This document shows, piece by piece, positions 45,668-54,463 of a stretch of DNA of 64,000 bases. The DNA is taken from NCBI RefSeq assembly GCF_029870955.1, contig NZ_PGFQ01000001.1, positions 744,001 through 808,000 on the forward strand, given 5' to 3'. The position numbers were made by a program, and so were the translations under genes. The notes under the pieces were generated by a model. It ran no database searches, was not told the DNA's origin, and saw nothing but the letters and a program-made list of their open reading frames with translations. Each line of letters starts with the position of its first letter. The first letter of the stretch is position 1. This DNA comes from Sulfitobacter faviae (GTDB taxonomy: Bacteria > Pseudomonadota > Alphaproteobacteria > Rhodobacterales > Rhodobacteraceae).

Positions 45668-46363
45668 TTATTCCGCATCAGGCGGCGTCTGCTGGTAGTA
45701 TAGGGCAACCGCACGGATTTCCTCATCGCTAAGCGATTTGGCGATGTCTTCCATGACGTTAAGCGGCCCATTCGCCCGGTCGCCATTCTGCCACGCCACC
45801 AGTTGATCGGCGATATACTGCGCCGACTGCCCTGCCAAACGCGGGATCGCCGCGCCGCTTGTGTCGCTGCCACCGTGGCATTGGTTGCAGGCTGGCACGC
45901 TGTCACTGCCAGAGGCCGCAAGCGCGCCGCCCTGTTGCACCACATCCGTCGGGGCACCGTGATCGAACTTGGACAGTTTCGGCGCGACGGAGGCGTAGTA
46001 ATCCGCCACGGCCAAACGCTCTTTTTCAGTCAACTGCGTGGCGATGGGCACCATGATCGGCGAAAACCGTTCACCCGCCATGAAGGCCTGAAGCTGCGCT
46101 TCGATATAGTCGGCAGGCAGCCCGGCCAGACCGGGCATCTCGCCCAAGCCCGCGCCTGCGTCATCCAGCCCGTGGCACGCCATGCATTTCATGCCGACAC
46201 CACCCTGCTGCGCGCCGCCCGAGGCGACGGTGCGGCCCAAAGCGGTATCCGGGGCACGTTCCACGCCGCCATCATCGGCGTCGTCGAAGAGCGGTGGCGG
46301 AGACTGCGCCGCGGCAGCACAGGCGATGAAGGTGGCAAAGGGAACAAGAATTGAAAGTCGCAT
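45668..46363 (-). CDS. Diheme c-type cytochrome (c4-like), amine-oxidase partner
   Basis: This 231-residue protein has a Sec signal (LSILVPFATFIACAAAAQS) and two heme motifs, CMACHG and CNQCHG, in repeated halves with distal Met regions (FSPIMVPIATQLTEKERLAV and GPLNVMEDIAKSLSDEEI). It follows the monoheme cytochrome gene after 3 bp and precedes trkH by 36 bp. It is likely to pass electrons from the flavin amine oxidase module to a terminal oxidase such as the caa3 enzyme. It resembles the c4-like protein at 37,649-38,467 in architecture but not closely in sequence. Confidence 0.88.
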   Translation of the reverse strand: MRLSILVPFATFIACAAAAQSPPPLFDDADDGGVERAPDTALGRTVASGGAQQGGVGMKCMACHGLDDAGAGLGEMPGLAGLPADYIEAQLQAFMAGERFSPIMVPIATQLTEKERLAVADYYASVAPKLSKFDHGAPTDVVQQGGALAASGSDSVPACNQCHGGSDTSGAAIPRLAGQSAQYIADQLVAWQNGDRANGPLNVMEDIAKSLSDEEIRAVALYYQQTPPDAE

Positions 46364-46366
46364 GGT

Positions 46367-46801
46367 CTACCCCTCCTCCAAATCGGCGAACTCGGCCCGC
46401 ATACGCTTGACCTCTTCGGCGGTGACATCACCTTCGTAGTCATTGCCCAAGTTGGTTTGGATGTAGGACACGATCGCAGCGACCTGTTCATCATCCAGCC
46501 AATCGGCAAAGGCCGGCATGGCGCCATTGCCTTCAAGGATCAGGTTCACCGGATAGCGCTTGTGCCCCAGCCGCGGGTTGGCGGCCAAAGCGGGGTATTT
46601 CCCGGCGCCATATGCCCCCTCGCCCTCTGGCCCGTGACAGCCCGAACAGGCGCGGCGGTAAAGTTCGGACCCTTCGCTATCGGTGAATTTCTCGGTGGTG
46701 GAGCCCAGATCACGCCGACCGGCATCGACCTGAGAATTGTCCTCCTGCGCAAGGCTCGGCGTGGCGAGCGCCATGAGCAGGGGAAAGATCAGATAACGCA
46801 T
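46367..46801 (-). CDS. Monoheme c-type cytochrome, amine-oxidase partner
   Basis: The 144-residue protein has a Sec signal (LIFPLLMALATPSLAQ), one heme site CSGCHG at about 52-56 and a distal Met in NGAMPAFADWLDDEQVAAIV. It lies 3 bp after the flavin amine oxidase gene and 3 bp before the diheme cytochrome. By analogy with nicotine oxidoreductase, whose periplasmic flavoprotein is reoxidised by a dedicated cytochrome c, it is probably the direct electron acceptor of the flavoprotein. Confidence 0.88.
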   Translation of the reverse strand: MRYLIFPLLMALATPSLAQEDNSQVDAGRRDLGSTTEKFTDSEGSELYRRACSGCHGPEGEGAYGAGKYPALAANPRLGHKRYPVNLILEGNGAMPAFADWLDDEQVAAIVSYIQTNLGNDYEGDVTAEEVKRMRAEFADLEEG

Positions 46802-46804
46802 GGT

Positions 46805-48407
46805 TCAACCCTCCTTCACCGCGCGGTCATGGACCTGTCGCACCGCATCCAGCGCCGAGAGCAGAGAGCCTTCCTGCCAGCCCGGCAGATAGCTGATATG
46901 CTCCCCCGCGCAGACGAAACGGTTGTCCATGGTTGCGGCGATCTCATAATCGCGGCCCCGGTCATCCCAATCGGAGTAACAGCCCAGCATCCACGGCACC
47001 CGGTGCCAACTCAGCACCACACCGCTGCTGAATTCATCCCGGTACTGCGGGTGGATCCGCGCGCCCTGCTCCAACACGGTTTCAAGCCGCTCTTCGGGCG
47101 ACATCGAATTGAAGGCATAGGCATGTGGCCCATAGGCATAGCAGCCCAGCAGCACGCCCGGACCATCGGAATGCATCTCAGCCGAGGGATAGCTGATCTC
47201 GGCAATCGGCAGGTCGGTCAGGGTGATGCCGCCATAAATTTGCTCATCCCGTTCCCAAAAGCGGCGCTTCATCTCCAGCCCCGCTTTCACCGCCTCATGG
47301 TAATGCAGCGCCCGCATGACGCGGCGCATGTCGCCAGAGACATCAACATCAAGCTGGCTGAGCACGGTGAAGGGGATGGTGCAGATACAGTAATCCGCCG
47401 TTTCAACCCCGCCGCTGCCTTCGCCATCGGCGCTGGAATACTCGACCTCGACCCCGCTTTCGGTCTGCCGGATCCGGTCAACTTTGGCGTTATAGGTGAT
47501 CGTATCGTCCACCTCGCGGGCGAAGGCATGGGCGATCTCCTCCATGCCGCCCACGGGCTGGAACATCGGCGCATGGTGGCGGTAGGTCGTATGGTTGCGC
47601 ATCTTTTCCCAAAAGCGGGATTTCAGCAGGTCTTCCAAGGCAATCGGCTCAGAAGGTTCAGGCGCGGCGTTGTAAAGCCCCCCGCCCGGCGCGCCATTCT
47701 CAGGATAGCCGCGGTATTCAGCGGTATCGAGACTGGCCTCATAGCTGTAATCGTTGTTGAGGATGCCAAAGGATTTCAGGGATTCCAAAAGGATCTCCGT
47801 GTCCTCTTTGGTCAGCGCGCTATCAAGCCGCCCTTTATCGACCGATTTGGCCAGCAATTCCGTGATCTGGCCCACGTAATCCGCCCAAGCATGGCCATAG
47901 CGAATTGGTTTGCCGTCAAATGCCGTTTGCGAATGGAGATAGGCGTTTTGGTTTTCCTGAACGAATACTTCGAGCGGGACGTTCAACCGGTGGCAATAGT
48001 CCAAGAGCGCCAGATGGTGATGCGGGATGCGCCACGGGCCGATGTTGATATATTGCCCTTTGGAGAATTCGACCTTTTGCTTATAGCCGCCCAATTCTTC
48101 GAATTCATCGCCGCCTTTGAGGGTCCAACAGCGGCCCCGGCGCGCTTTTGATACTCTAGGATGCTGACTTCGTAGCCCGCGTTGCGCAGTTCCAGCGCGG
48201 CGCACATGCCCGCAAGACCCGCCCCAGCACAACAACCTTGCGCCCCTGAGGCGCGCCGGAAAGTTCGATGGGGCCTTTGTAAGGGCTTTGCCGGGCATGC
48301 CCGAGGGAGGACATGGCGTGCAGCATGGTGGAGGAACCAGCGGCCAGACCGATCATTTTCAAAAGATCGCGCCGTGATGGGGGCCGGACGTTGGAGGGGT
48401 GGGACAT
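46805..48407 (-). CDS. Tat-exported flavin monoamine oxidase-family dehydrogenase (two frameshifts)
   Basis: The start at 48,407 (AGGAGCG site) gives a Tat leader SRRDLLKMIGLAAGSS. Two single-base gaps, at 48,222-48,225 and 48,135-48,138, break the frame. Corrected, it reads KVVVLGAGLAGMCAALELRN and EYQKRAGGRCWTLKGG, the dinucleotide-binding and GGR motifs of the MAO family. The C-terminal GEHISYLPGWQEGSLLSALDA is the FAD-pyrophosphate motif. Total length is about 533 residues. The enzyme would oxidise an amine or amino acid in the periplasm. The two cytochrome genes directly downstream imply that it is a cytochrome-coupled dehydrogenase rather than an oxygen-using oxidase. The substrate is unknown. 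Confidence 0.83.
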
Positions 48408-48495
48408 AAAGACCGCTCCTATTTCAGGTAAATTTTTTGACCAATTAACGAAAGAACGCCCGCCGTAGGTCATTGTTCCAAGAAGGTCGGAAAAA

Positions 48496-49464
48496 TCACG
48501 ATCCGCCGCGATTGAGGTTCATTGCATCGAGCAAGACATTGACCTGCGCGGCGTCCTGCGGCGGCACGAGGCCAGTCGCATCCTTGCCTTCCAAAGTGTC
48601 CAAGAACGGCTCTACCCCCTCGCCCGCATCAAGCGGGGGAAGCTCTATGCTCTCGACCGGTTTCTGCTGGCCTCTGAGGCCGAGGTCCAGCACGCCCGCC
48701 CGCAGGCGCGCCCAACCGGCCTCGCCCACGATGTCCAACTCAAGGCGCATTTCGCTATCCGTCCAGCCCGCCTCAACCACGCCGGTGGCGGGCGGGGCCG
48801 CGAATTCGATCAGGGCCGCGCCGTGGTCATCCACCGGCCAGCCAAGCGCGTTACCCGTGACCGCATGGCCCGAGGCGATGGGGCCGACGAGCCATTGCAA
48901 AAGGTCGATGACATGCACCGCCTCATCCACGAACCCGCCATAGCAGGCGCGCGCCGGGTCGGTCATCCAGCAATCGAGGTCCAGCCAATCGGCATAGCCG
49001 CCGTCATGGGAAAAGCGTCCGCGGGCCTCTAGCACCCGGCCCAATGCGCCCCGCGCGATCCTCTCGTGCAGGTAGTTGAGCGCCGCGGACCTGCGCAGGA
49101 AATACCCCGTCGCCAAGACCAAGCCCTTTTCGCAGGCCAAGTCAGCGCAGCGGCGCGCCGCTTCGGCGCTGCCCGCCATCGGCTTTTCGACAAAGACCGG
49201 CAGACCGGCGTTCAGGGCGGCGGTGATGTCCTCCTCATGAAACACCGTTTCGCTGCACACAATCGCGCCGCGCACGTCCAATCGGGCAAGATCAGACAAG
49301 GCCACCCGACTGGCCTTGAGTTGGGCACAAAGCGCCTCTTGGCGCGCCTCATCCCGGTCGAAAACCTGCGAAACGCGCCAGCCGCGCTGTTCGATATGCG
49401 CCAGATGGTCGGACAGATGCACATGCGCCCCGCCGAGTAGAACCAAATTCTTGTCAGTTGTCAT
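48496..49464 (-). CDS. Gfo/Idh/MocA-family oxidoreductase
   Basis: Started at 49,464 (GGGAGGAAAC site) the protein has 322 residues. It has an N-terminal NAD(P)-binding domain (LVLLGGAHVHLSDHLAHIEQ), where the usual GxGxxG is altered to GGAHVH, and the family motif VFVEKPMAGSAEAA with the conserved EKP. A C-terminal substrate domain follows with GGFVDEAVHVIDLLQWLVG. The family oxidises or reduces sugars, inositol or amino-sugar derivatives. The odd dinucleotide loop may alter cofactor use. The gene stands 88 bp upstream of the amine oxidase start and might belong to the same transcript. Confidence 0.8.
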   Translation of the reverse strand: MTTDKNLVLLGGAHVHLSDHLAHIEQRGWRVSQVFDRDEARQEALCAQLKASRVALSDLARLDVRGAIVCSETVFHEEDITAALNAGLPVFVEKPMAGSAEAARRCADLACEKGLVLATGYFLRRSAALNYLHERIARGALGRVLEARGRFSHDGGYADWLDLDCWMTDPARACYGGFVDEAVHVIDLLQWLVGPIASGHAVTGNALGWPVDDHGAALIEFAAPPATGVVEAGWTDSEMRLELDIVGEAGWARLRAGVLDLGLRGQQKPVESIELPPLDAGEGVEPFLDTLEGKDATGLVPPQDAAQVNVLLDAMNLNRGGS

Positions 49465-49481
49465 GGCTGTTTCCTCCCGCA

Positions 49482-50195
49482 TCAATCGCCCAGCAGAAAG
49501 CGCGACAGCATGATCTGAACCGCAAAAACAGTGTCGCCGCCTTCGGTGTGGTTCACATAGCTGAGCAATGAAGCATCGAGCGGCGCGTTGCCATCGTCGA
49601 GATCGTAGTTCACCCCGACCTCATAGCCCGTATAGTCCAAAATATCGTCCCGCTCGACAAAGGCATAGGCATCAACCCGGTCGTTGAACGTATAGCCGCC
49701 TTCGAGCTTATAGACCCAATCGCCCCGCTCCGGCTCGACCCCCAGATCGACGGTGGCCCGCCACTCCTCGCTCACGCTATAGTCGAATTTGCCATGCAAC
49801 TCGCCGCGCACATCTCCCGTCTCATCGCGCAGAAAGCGGGTGTAATAGGCGTCATAGGCCAGTTTCTCCGTCAGATCGCCACGGTGGCCCAGCGTAAGTT
49901 CGAATTGCGCGTCATCCCTTGGGTCGTCCAGCGATAGAACGAGGGCGTGGAAATAGGCCGGGCCATAGGCGACCTCTGCAAAAGCCTCGATCTCCGCGCT
50001 TTCGGCGGCACCGGGGCCATCGTTGAGACGGTAAAAGAATTTCGGCGTGACGCCCACCTCTAGGCTCCAATCCGAGGCAGAGGTGTTCCGCTCCATCTCT
50101 GGGGCTGAGGTGGTTGTCTGATCCACCGTTTGCGCCAAGACCCCGCCGGGGGCCAGAAGGCATATGATCGATATGGTTTTGTGAAACTGTGGCAT
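49482..50195 (-). CDS. Outer-membrane beta-barrel-like exported protein
   Basis: The 237-residue protein has a Sec signal (KTISIICLLAPGGVLAQT). Alternating hydrophobic and polar strands follow, with many aromatic residues at strand ends: WSLEVGVTPKFFYRL, YAFVERDDILDYTGYEVGVN and a terminal MLSRFLLGD ending close to a barrel C-terminus. No catalytic motif is seen. It could be a small porin-like barrel or a periplasmic protein of unknown role. It is separated from the small gene upstream by a strong terminator hairpin, and lies 17 bp before the Gfo/Idh gene. Confidence 0.6.
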   Translation of the reverse strand: MPQFHKTISIICLLAPGGVLAQTVDQTTTSAPEMERNTSASDWSLEVGVTPKFFYRLNDGPGAAESAEIEAFAEVAYGPAYFHALVLSLDDPRDDAQFELTLGHRGDLTEKLAYDAYYTRFLRDETGDVRGELHGKFDYSVSEEWRATVDLGVEPERGDWVYKLEGGYTFNDRVDAYAFVERDDILDYTGYEVGVNYDLDDGNAPLDASLLSYVNHTEGGDTVFAVQIMLSRFLLGD

Positions 50196-50297
50196 CCTTT
50201 TCTGCCTTTCTATGAAATCGGTTAATATTCGCGGGGTCCAATTTGCCCCTTCTGCGTGCGTGAGATGGCGCCCGAAAAATGCCCGGGCGATACGAAA

Positions 50298-50324
50298 AAG
50301 CAGCGCGATTTTCTCGCGCTGCTT
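50298..50324 (-). terminator. Rho-independent terminator
   Basis: A perfect 11-bp stem (AAGCAGCGCGA with TCGCGCTGCTT, 5-nt loop) is followed on the minus strand by TTTTTC. It lies 7 bp after the stop of the 48-residue ORF and should end the alcohol dehydrogenase/small-gene transcript. Confidence 0.85.
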
Positions 50325-50330
50325 TGCCGT

Positions 50331-50477
50331 TCACTTCTCTTGCTTCACCACCTTTTGCGGGTTCTTTGGATCGAACTCCTCGGGGCGGTGCGCCGCGCCT
50401 TCGTGGTCGTCCTGCGCATTGTGGCGCTCACGATGGGGCGGGCGTTTCTCTTTGGCGTGATCTGGCTCGTTTGGCAT
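50331..50477 (-). CDS. Small hydrophilic protein (48 aa)
   Basis: An ATG at 50,477 follows AGGAGAG by 4 bp and opens a 48-residue frame. It starts MPNEPDHAKEKRPPHRERHN and ends PQKVVKQEK, is very rich in Lys, His, Asp and Glu, and has no hydrophobic core. It lies 17 bp after the alcohol dehydrogenase stop and directly before a strong terminator, which is good evidence that it is a real gene at the end of that transcript. The composition suggests an intrinsically disordered protein. No family is recognised. Confidence 0.65.
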   Translation of the reverse strand: MPNEPDHAKEKRPPHRERHNAQDDHEGAAHRPEEFDPKNPQKVVKQEK

Positions 50478-50494
50478 GTCACTCTCCTATTTTG

Positions 50495-51685
50495 CTATGC
50501 GGCGGTGGCCTGCATGCCGGGTTTAAGGACCACTTTGGTCCAGTCGTTCTGATCGAAGCGGAAGTTGTGATAGCCCTTAGCGGCCTGCTCCAGCGGCAGG
50601 CGGTGGCTGATCATGAAGCGGGTGTCGATCTCGCCCTCGGCGATGCGGTGCAACAGCTCCTTGGTGTAGCGCTGCACATGGGTCTGGCCGGTGCGGATTT
50701 GCAGACCTTTCTCCATCATCGCGCCCAAGGGGAACTTGTCGAGGAAGCCGCCATAGACGCCGGGCACCGAGACGCGACCGCCCTTGCGGCAGGCCATGAT
50801 CGCTTCGCGCAGCACATGGCCCCCATCGGCACCGACGCCGACGGCCTGTTTGACGTTGTCCATCATCGTATCGGGCGCGAAACCGTGGCTTTCCATGCCG
50901 ACCGCATCAATCACAGCATCAGGGCCGTGACCGCCCGACATCTCCATCAGCGCCTCCAGCACATGGGTCTGGGTGTAGTCGATCACCTTGGCCCCCATCT
51001 GCCGCGCGAGGTTCAGCCGGTTCGGATAGTGGTCGATCGCGATGACCTGCGCGGCCCCCATCTTGAGCGCGCTTTGCACGGCGAAAAGCCCCACCGGGCC
51101 ACAGCCCCAAACGGCGACGGTGTCACCCTCTTCGATGTCGGCGTTTTCGGCGGCCATCCAGCCGGTCGGGAGAATATCCGACAGGAACAGCACATCGTCA
51201 TCGTCGAACCCTTCGGGAATGACGATCGGGCCGACATCGGAGAAAGGCACCCGCACATATTCTGCCTGCCCGCCGGGATAGCCGCCGGTCAGATGAGAAT
51301 AGCCAAACAGCCCGCCAACCGCGTGGCCGAATTGCTTTTCGGTCAGATCCTGTTTGTCCGCCGGGTTGGAGTTGTCGCAGGCCGAATACTGGGTCTTTCT
51401 GCAGTGAAAGCAGGACCCGCAGGAGATGGTGAAAGGCACCACCACCCGCTGGTCTTTCTTGAGGGTGCTCTTGGGGCCGGTCTCGACCACCCGGCCCATG
51501 AACTCATGGCCCAGAATATCGCCCGCCATGACGCCGGGGATCACGCCATCATAGAGGTGCAGGTCAGAGCCGCAGATCGCGGTCGAGGTGACTTCGATAA
51601 TCGCGTCGCGGGGGTTGACGATTTCCGGGTCCGGGACCGTATCGACCCGCACGTCGTGCTTGCCTTGCCATGTCAATGCGCGCAT
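50495..51685 (-). CDS. Zinc-dependent medium-chain alcohol dehydrogenase
   Basis: This 396-residue protein has the MDR fold. The catalytic zinc site is CGSDLHLYDG and GHEFMG, the structural zinc has four cysteines in CGSCFHCRKTQYSAC, and the Rossmann motif is VWGCGPVGLFAVQSA. Its length and the HVQRYTKELLHRI tail resemble the threonine-dehydrogenase/formaldehyde-dehydrogenase-like subgroup often annotated as glutathione-independent. It oxidises an alcohol or hydroxyl with NAD. It is followed by the small ORF and a terminator, and preceded after 10 bp by the SRPBCC gene. The substrate is unknown. Confidence 0.87.
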   Translation of the reverse strand: MRALTWQGKHDVRVDTVPDPEIVNPRDAIIEVTSTAICGSDLHLYDGVIPGVMAGDILGHEFMGRVVETGPKSTLKKDQRVVVPFTISCGSCFHCRKTQYSACDNSNPADKQDLTEKQFGHAVGGLFGYSHLTGGYPGGQAEYVRVPFSDVGPIVIPEGFDDDDVLFLSDILPTGWMAAENADIEEGDTVAVWGCGPVGLFAVQSALKMGAAQVIAIDHYPNRLNLARQMGAKVIDYTQTHVLEALMEMSGGHGPDAVIDAVGMESHGFAPDTMMDNVKQAVGVGADGGHVLREAIMACRKGGRVSVPGVYGGFLDKFPLGAMMEKGLQIRTGQTHVQRYTKELLHRIAEGEIDTRFMISHRLPLEQAAKGYHNFRFDQNDWTKVVLKPGMQATAA

Positions 51686-51695
51686 GTCTCTCTCC

Positions 51696-52391
51696 TCACT
51701 TGTCCGATTTGCGATTGGCGGAGGTGGCGATCTCGCCGGTCTCCATCAGCATTTTGAACCGCTTCAAATCCCGCCGCCCCTGAAGCGCGGGTTCGGCCTG
51801 AAACAGCTTGGCGATCCAGCGCCCCAACTCCCCGGCGGGCGGGTTATAGGCGATGATCGCCTCCACCTCGGTGCCCCGGTCGCCCGGCGCGTCGCGGAAC
51901 GAGACTTTGCCCTCGGTATCGATCTGCGAACTGTCGAGGGCGCGCCACGCGATCTCTTCCCCCGGTTTGTCACTGACCACCTCGGTCTCGACCCGCAGGT
52001 CTGTTCCCGCCGGGCCTGCGATCATCCAACGGAACTGATCCTTGGCGGCGTCGATTGGCTCGACCGCCTTCACGTTCTCCATGAACTCTGAGAGCTTCGT
52101 GAAGTCGCGCCAGTGGCGGTAGAGTTCGTCACGCGGACGGTCGATCGTCACCGTGCGTCCGACAACGGCATAATCCCCGAAACGCGCCTGTTTCGCACTG
52201 CGCCCGGGCGCGGAATCTGCTGGCCGATGGCTCAGCCCGTCACGATCCCGCCGCGCGGTGTAGAGCGCATAGGCAGACGCCCCGGCAAGCGCACCGACGC
52301 CGAGCCCCCAGAACAGCGAGCTTTGCCGCTCTGTCAGCGCGTCCCGCGCGCCTTCGGCGGCGCTGCGTTGGTCGTAAGGATAAGATGTCAT
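51696..52391 (-). CDS. SRPBCC-family protein with N-terminal membrane anchor
   Basis: From the ATG at 52,391 (AGGAGG site) the protein has 231 residues. One hydrophobic segment (SSLFWGLGVGALAGASAYALY) precedes a START/polyketide-cyclase-like domain: VTIDRPRDELYRHWRDFTKL, FRWMIAGPAGTDLRVETEVV, GEEIAWRALDSSQIDTEGKV and GTEVEAIIAYNPPAGELGRW. Such domains bind lipids or hydrophobic ligands; this subgroup (CoxG-like or YndB-like) has no settled role. It is divergent to the lipoprotein/CDF pair. A decayed homologue sits in the same position at copy 1 (12,408-12,547), showing that it belonged to the duplicated block. Confidence 0.75.
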   Translation of the reverse strand: MTSYPYDQRSAAEGARDALTERQSSLFWGLGVGALAGASAYALYTARRDRDGLSHRPADSAPGRSAKQARFGDYAVVGRTVTIDRPRDELYRHWRDFTKLSEFMENVKAVEPIDAAKDQFRWMIAGPAGTDLRVETEVVSDKPGEEIAWRALDSSQIDTEGKVSFRDAPGDRGTEVEAIIAYNPPAGELGRWIAKLFQAEPALQGRRDLKRFKMLMETGEIATSANRKSDK

Positions 52392-52597
52392 CAAGAAACC
52401 TCCTGTTGCTGAATATGGCAGACCGAGTGTTTCAACTGGAACGCGAGGGTCGCGGCAGGTGTTCCGAAGAAGTGGCTCCAAAGCGCGGCTCCGGCGGAAA
52501 TCAACCGATCGCGCGTAGGGGTCGGGCTGCCCCTGACAGGAACCTTTCGGGAAACCGCCCGTTGATCCCCTGCGATCCGGCCCAAAGGAATAATGTA

Positions 52598-53352
52598 ATG
52601 ACGCCCCGCGAAGCTACGCCACATGGTGCCAAAGGCGTGGACAATCCAATTAGTTTGAAAATTTTGATCCCCCTCGCTGCCCTGAGCCTGCTCGCCGCTT
52701 GCGACGACCTGCGGTTCCCTCGGGATGTGGAAGAAACCCTCGAAACCGTTCTTTCCGAGCAGAAAATGACCGTGGCGGTATCGGAAAACCCGCCATGGGT
52801 CGTGCTGGCAGACGGCCAACCGCCACAGGGGTCGAAGCCGACCTGACCCGCGCCTTCGCCGAAGCCTTGGGGGTGGCCATCGAGTGGAAACACCTCGGCG
52901 CCTTCGCGGCGTTGGAGGGGGTGGAGAAGGGTGACATCGACCTTGCCATTGGGGGTTTCACCCGCAAGGACGTGACCCCGGTAAAAGGGGCCGCGCCGAG
53001 CTACGCCTATTTCGAGGAGTCCTTCGTCATCGGCAGCCGGGGGCCAGACGCCTTGGCCGATGACATCGAAGGCCAACGCGTTTTCGTACCGCCCCACCTG
53101 CCTCTTGCCGCGCTGGTTGAAAAGGAAGGTGGCATTCCGGTGGATCATTGGGCGGAAGGCCTCAACCTCGCCGCTCTCCCGCACTGGAAACTTGAGGAGA
53201 AAGACCTTACCGCCACCGAAACCACGCTACAGCGGGCACAGCATGTCTTTGCCGTGCAGCAGGGCGAAAACGCTTGGCTGATGGAGATCGAAGGCTTCCT
53301 TCGAGATGAGGCCGGAACCATCGGGGCGCGTCTGCGCGCATCTGCCCCATGA
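52598..53352 (+). CDS. Substrate-binding-domain lipoprotein (SBP_bac_3-like), copy 2 (one frameshift)
   Basis: It is identical in content to the copy at 12,660-13,415, with the LLAAC lipobox and binding-protein fold, except that the G-run at 52,828-52,831 is one base shorter than the five Gs in copy 1. That breaks GQPPQGVEADL. Because the two copies are otherwise nearly identical, this pair shows directly how one homopolymer base separates an intact from a broken gene. It overlaps the CDF start by four bases. It is either a recent inactivating deletion or a sequencing error. Confidence 0.75.
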
Positions 53353-54365
53353 CCCGCTCCATCCGCACCATGCCCGAAGCGCAGAAAAAAGCGCTGCACC
53401 GCGCGCGCTGGCTTGAGGTCATCTGGATCGCGGTCTTAGGGTCGATCGTGGCGGCAATCTATTTTGCAGTGGGCAGCAGCCAAGCGATGAAAACCGCATG
53501 GATCGAAGACCTGCTCAGCTTTGTGCCGCCCATCGCCTTTCTCGTTGGCTCATGGATCGAGGGATGGAAGCCCAACCGCCGTTTCCCACTGGGCTATATC
53601 CGTGTCACATCAATCGCTTATCTGATCAGCGCCGTGTCGCTCGGCGGGGTCGGGATCTTTCTTATCGTCGACTCTTCCATCGCGCTCATCAAACAGGAGC
53701 ACCCCACCATCGGCAGTGTCGAGTTTTTCGGCACCACCATTTGGTTCGGCTGGGTGATGATCGCGGCGCTGGCCTATAGCGTCGTGATGCCGGTCATTTT
53801 CGGCCATTTAAAAATGAAACCCGCCAAGATGCTCCATGACAAGACGCTTTATGCCGATGCCATGATGAACAAGGCGGATTGGATGACAGGGCTTGCCGGG
53901 ATCGTGGGCATCCTCGGGATCGGGATGGGCTGGTGGTGGGCCGACGCGGTCGCGGCCATCGTGATCGCCTTGGACGTGCTGCATGACGGTTTCAAACACA
54001 CCGGCGCGGCGATCCGGGACCTCAGCGATGAGATGCCGCGCACGATTGAAGATAAGGATTTCGACCCGCTGATCGGAGAGGTGCAGAATACTTTCAACGC
54101 GCTGCCGTGGGTCCGCGAAAGCCGCCTGCGCCTGCGCGAAGAAGGGCGTTTTCTGACCGGCACGATCTATGTCGTGGCGCATGAAAACGGCGCTACGCCC
54201 GAGAGGGTCGAAGCGGCGGAGGCCGAATTGCTCGACCTGCATTGGCGCATTCACGACATCTCGATCATGCCGCGAACTAAGATTGCAGGGTCGGTCACGA
54301 TTGAAGGCGCGGATGACGGCACTCTGCCGTTGCGTTCTGGCGCTCGGCGGCGTCCGGTGGGGTGA
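53349..54365 (+). CDS. Cation diffusion facilitator (CDF) family transporter, copy 2
   Basis: This 338-residue protein equals copy 1 (13,412-14,428) apart from Ser in place of Gly at residue 94 (YLISAVS versus YLIGAVS). The paired-Asp helix motifs YADAMMNKAD and WADAVAAIVIALD and the C-terminal cytoplasmic domain are intact. Having two functional-looking copies raises dosage of the same metal exporter. It is coupled to the lipoprotein and converges on the SDR gene through a hairpin. Confidence 0.8.
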   Translation: MTRSIRTMPEAQKKALHRARWLEVIWIAVLGSIVAAIYFAVGSSQAMKTAWIEDLLSFVPPIAFLVGSWIEGWKPNRRFPLGYIRVTSIAYLISAVSLGGVGIFLIVDSSIALIKQEHPTIGSVEFFGTTIWFGWVMIAALAYSVVMPVIFGHLKMKPAKMLHDKTLYADAMMNKADWMTGLAGIVGILGIGMGWWWADAVAAIVIALDVLHDGFKHTGAAIRDLSDEMPRTIEDKDFDPLIGEVQNTFNALPWVRESRLRLREEGRFLTGTIYVVAHENGATPERVEAAEAELLDLHWRIHDISIMPRTKIAGSVTIEGADDGTLPLRSGARRRPVG

Positions 54366-54423
54366 CCGGGGGCGGATCGCGTCAGATTTAAAGCTGACCT
54401 ACAGACACGCCCCCGCATCGACT

Positions 54424-54451
54424 TTGCCCCGCGCCATCGCACGCGGGGCAA
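54424..54451. terminator. Hairpin between convergent CDF and SDR genes, copy 2
   Basis: The 10-bp stem TTGCCCCGCG/CGCGGGGCAA with an 8-nt loop is identical to the one in copy 1 and lies between convergent stops. It is probably a bidirectional terminator. Confidence 0.6.
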
Positions 54452-54463
54452 CATTCATCTGGC

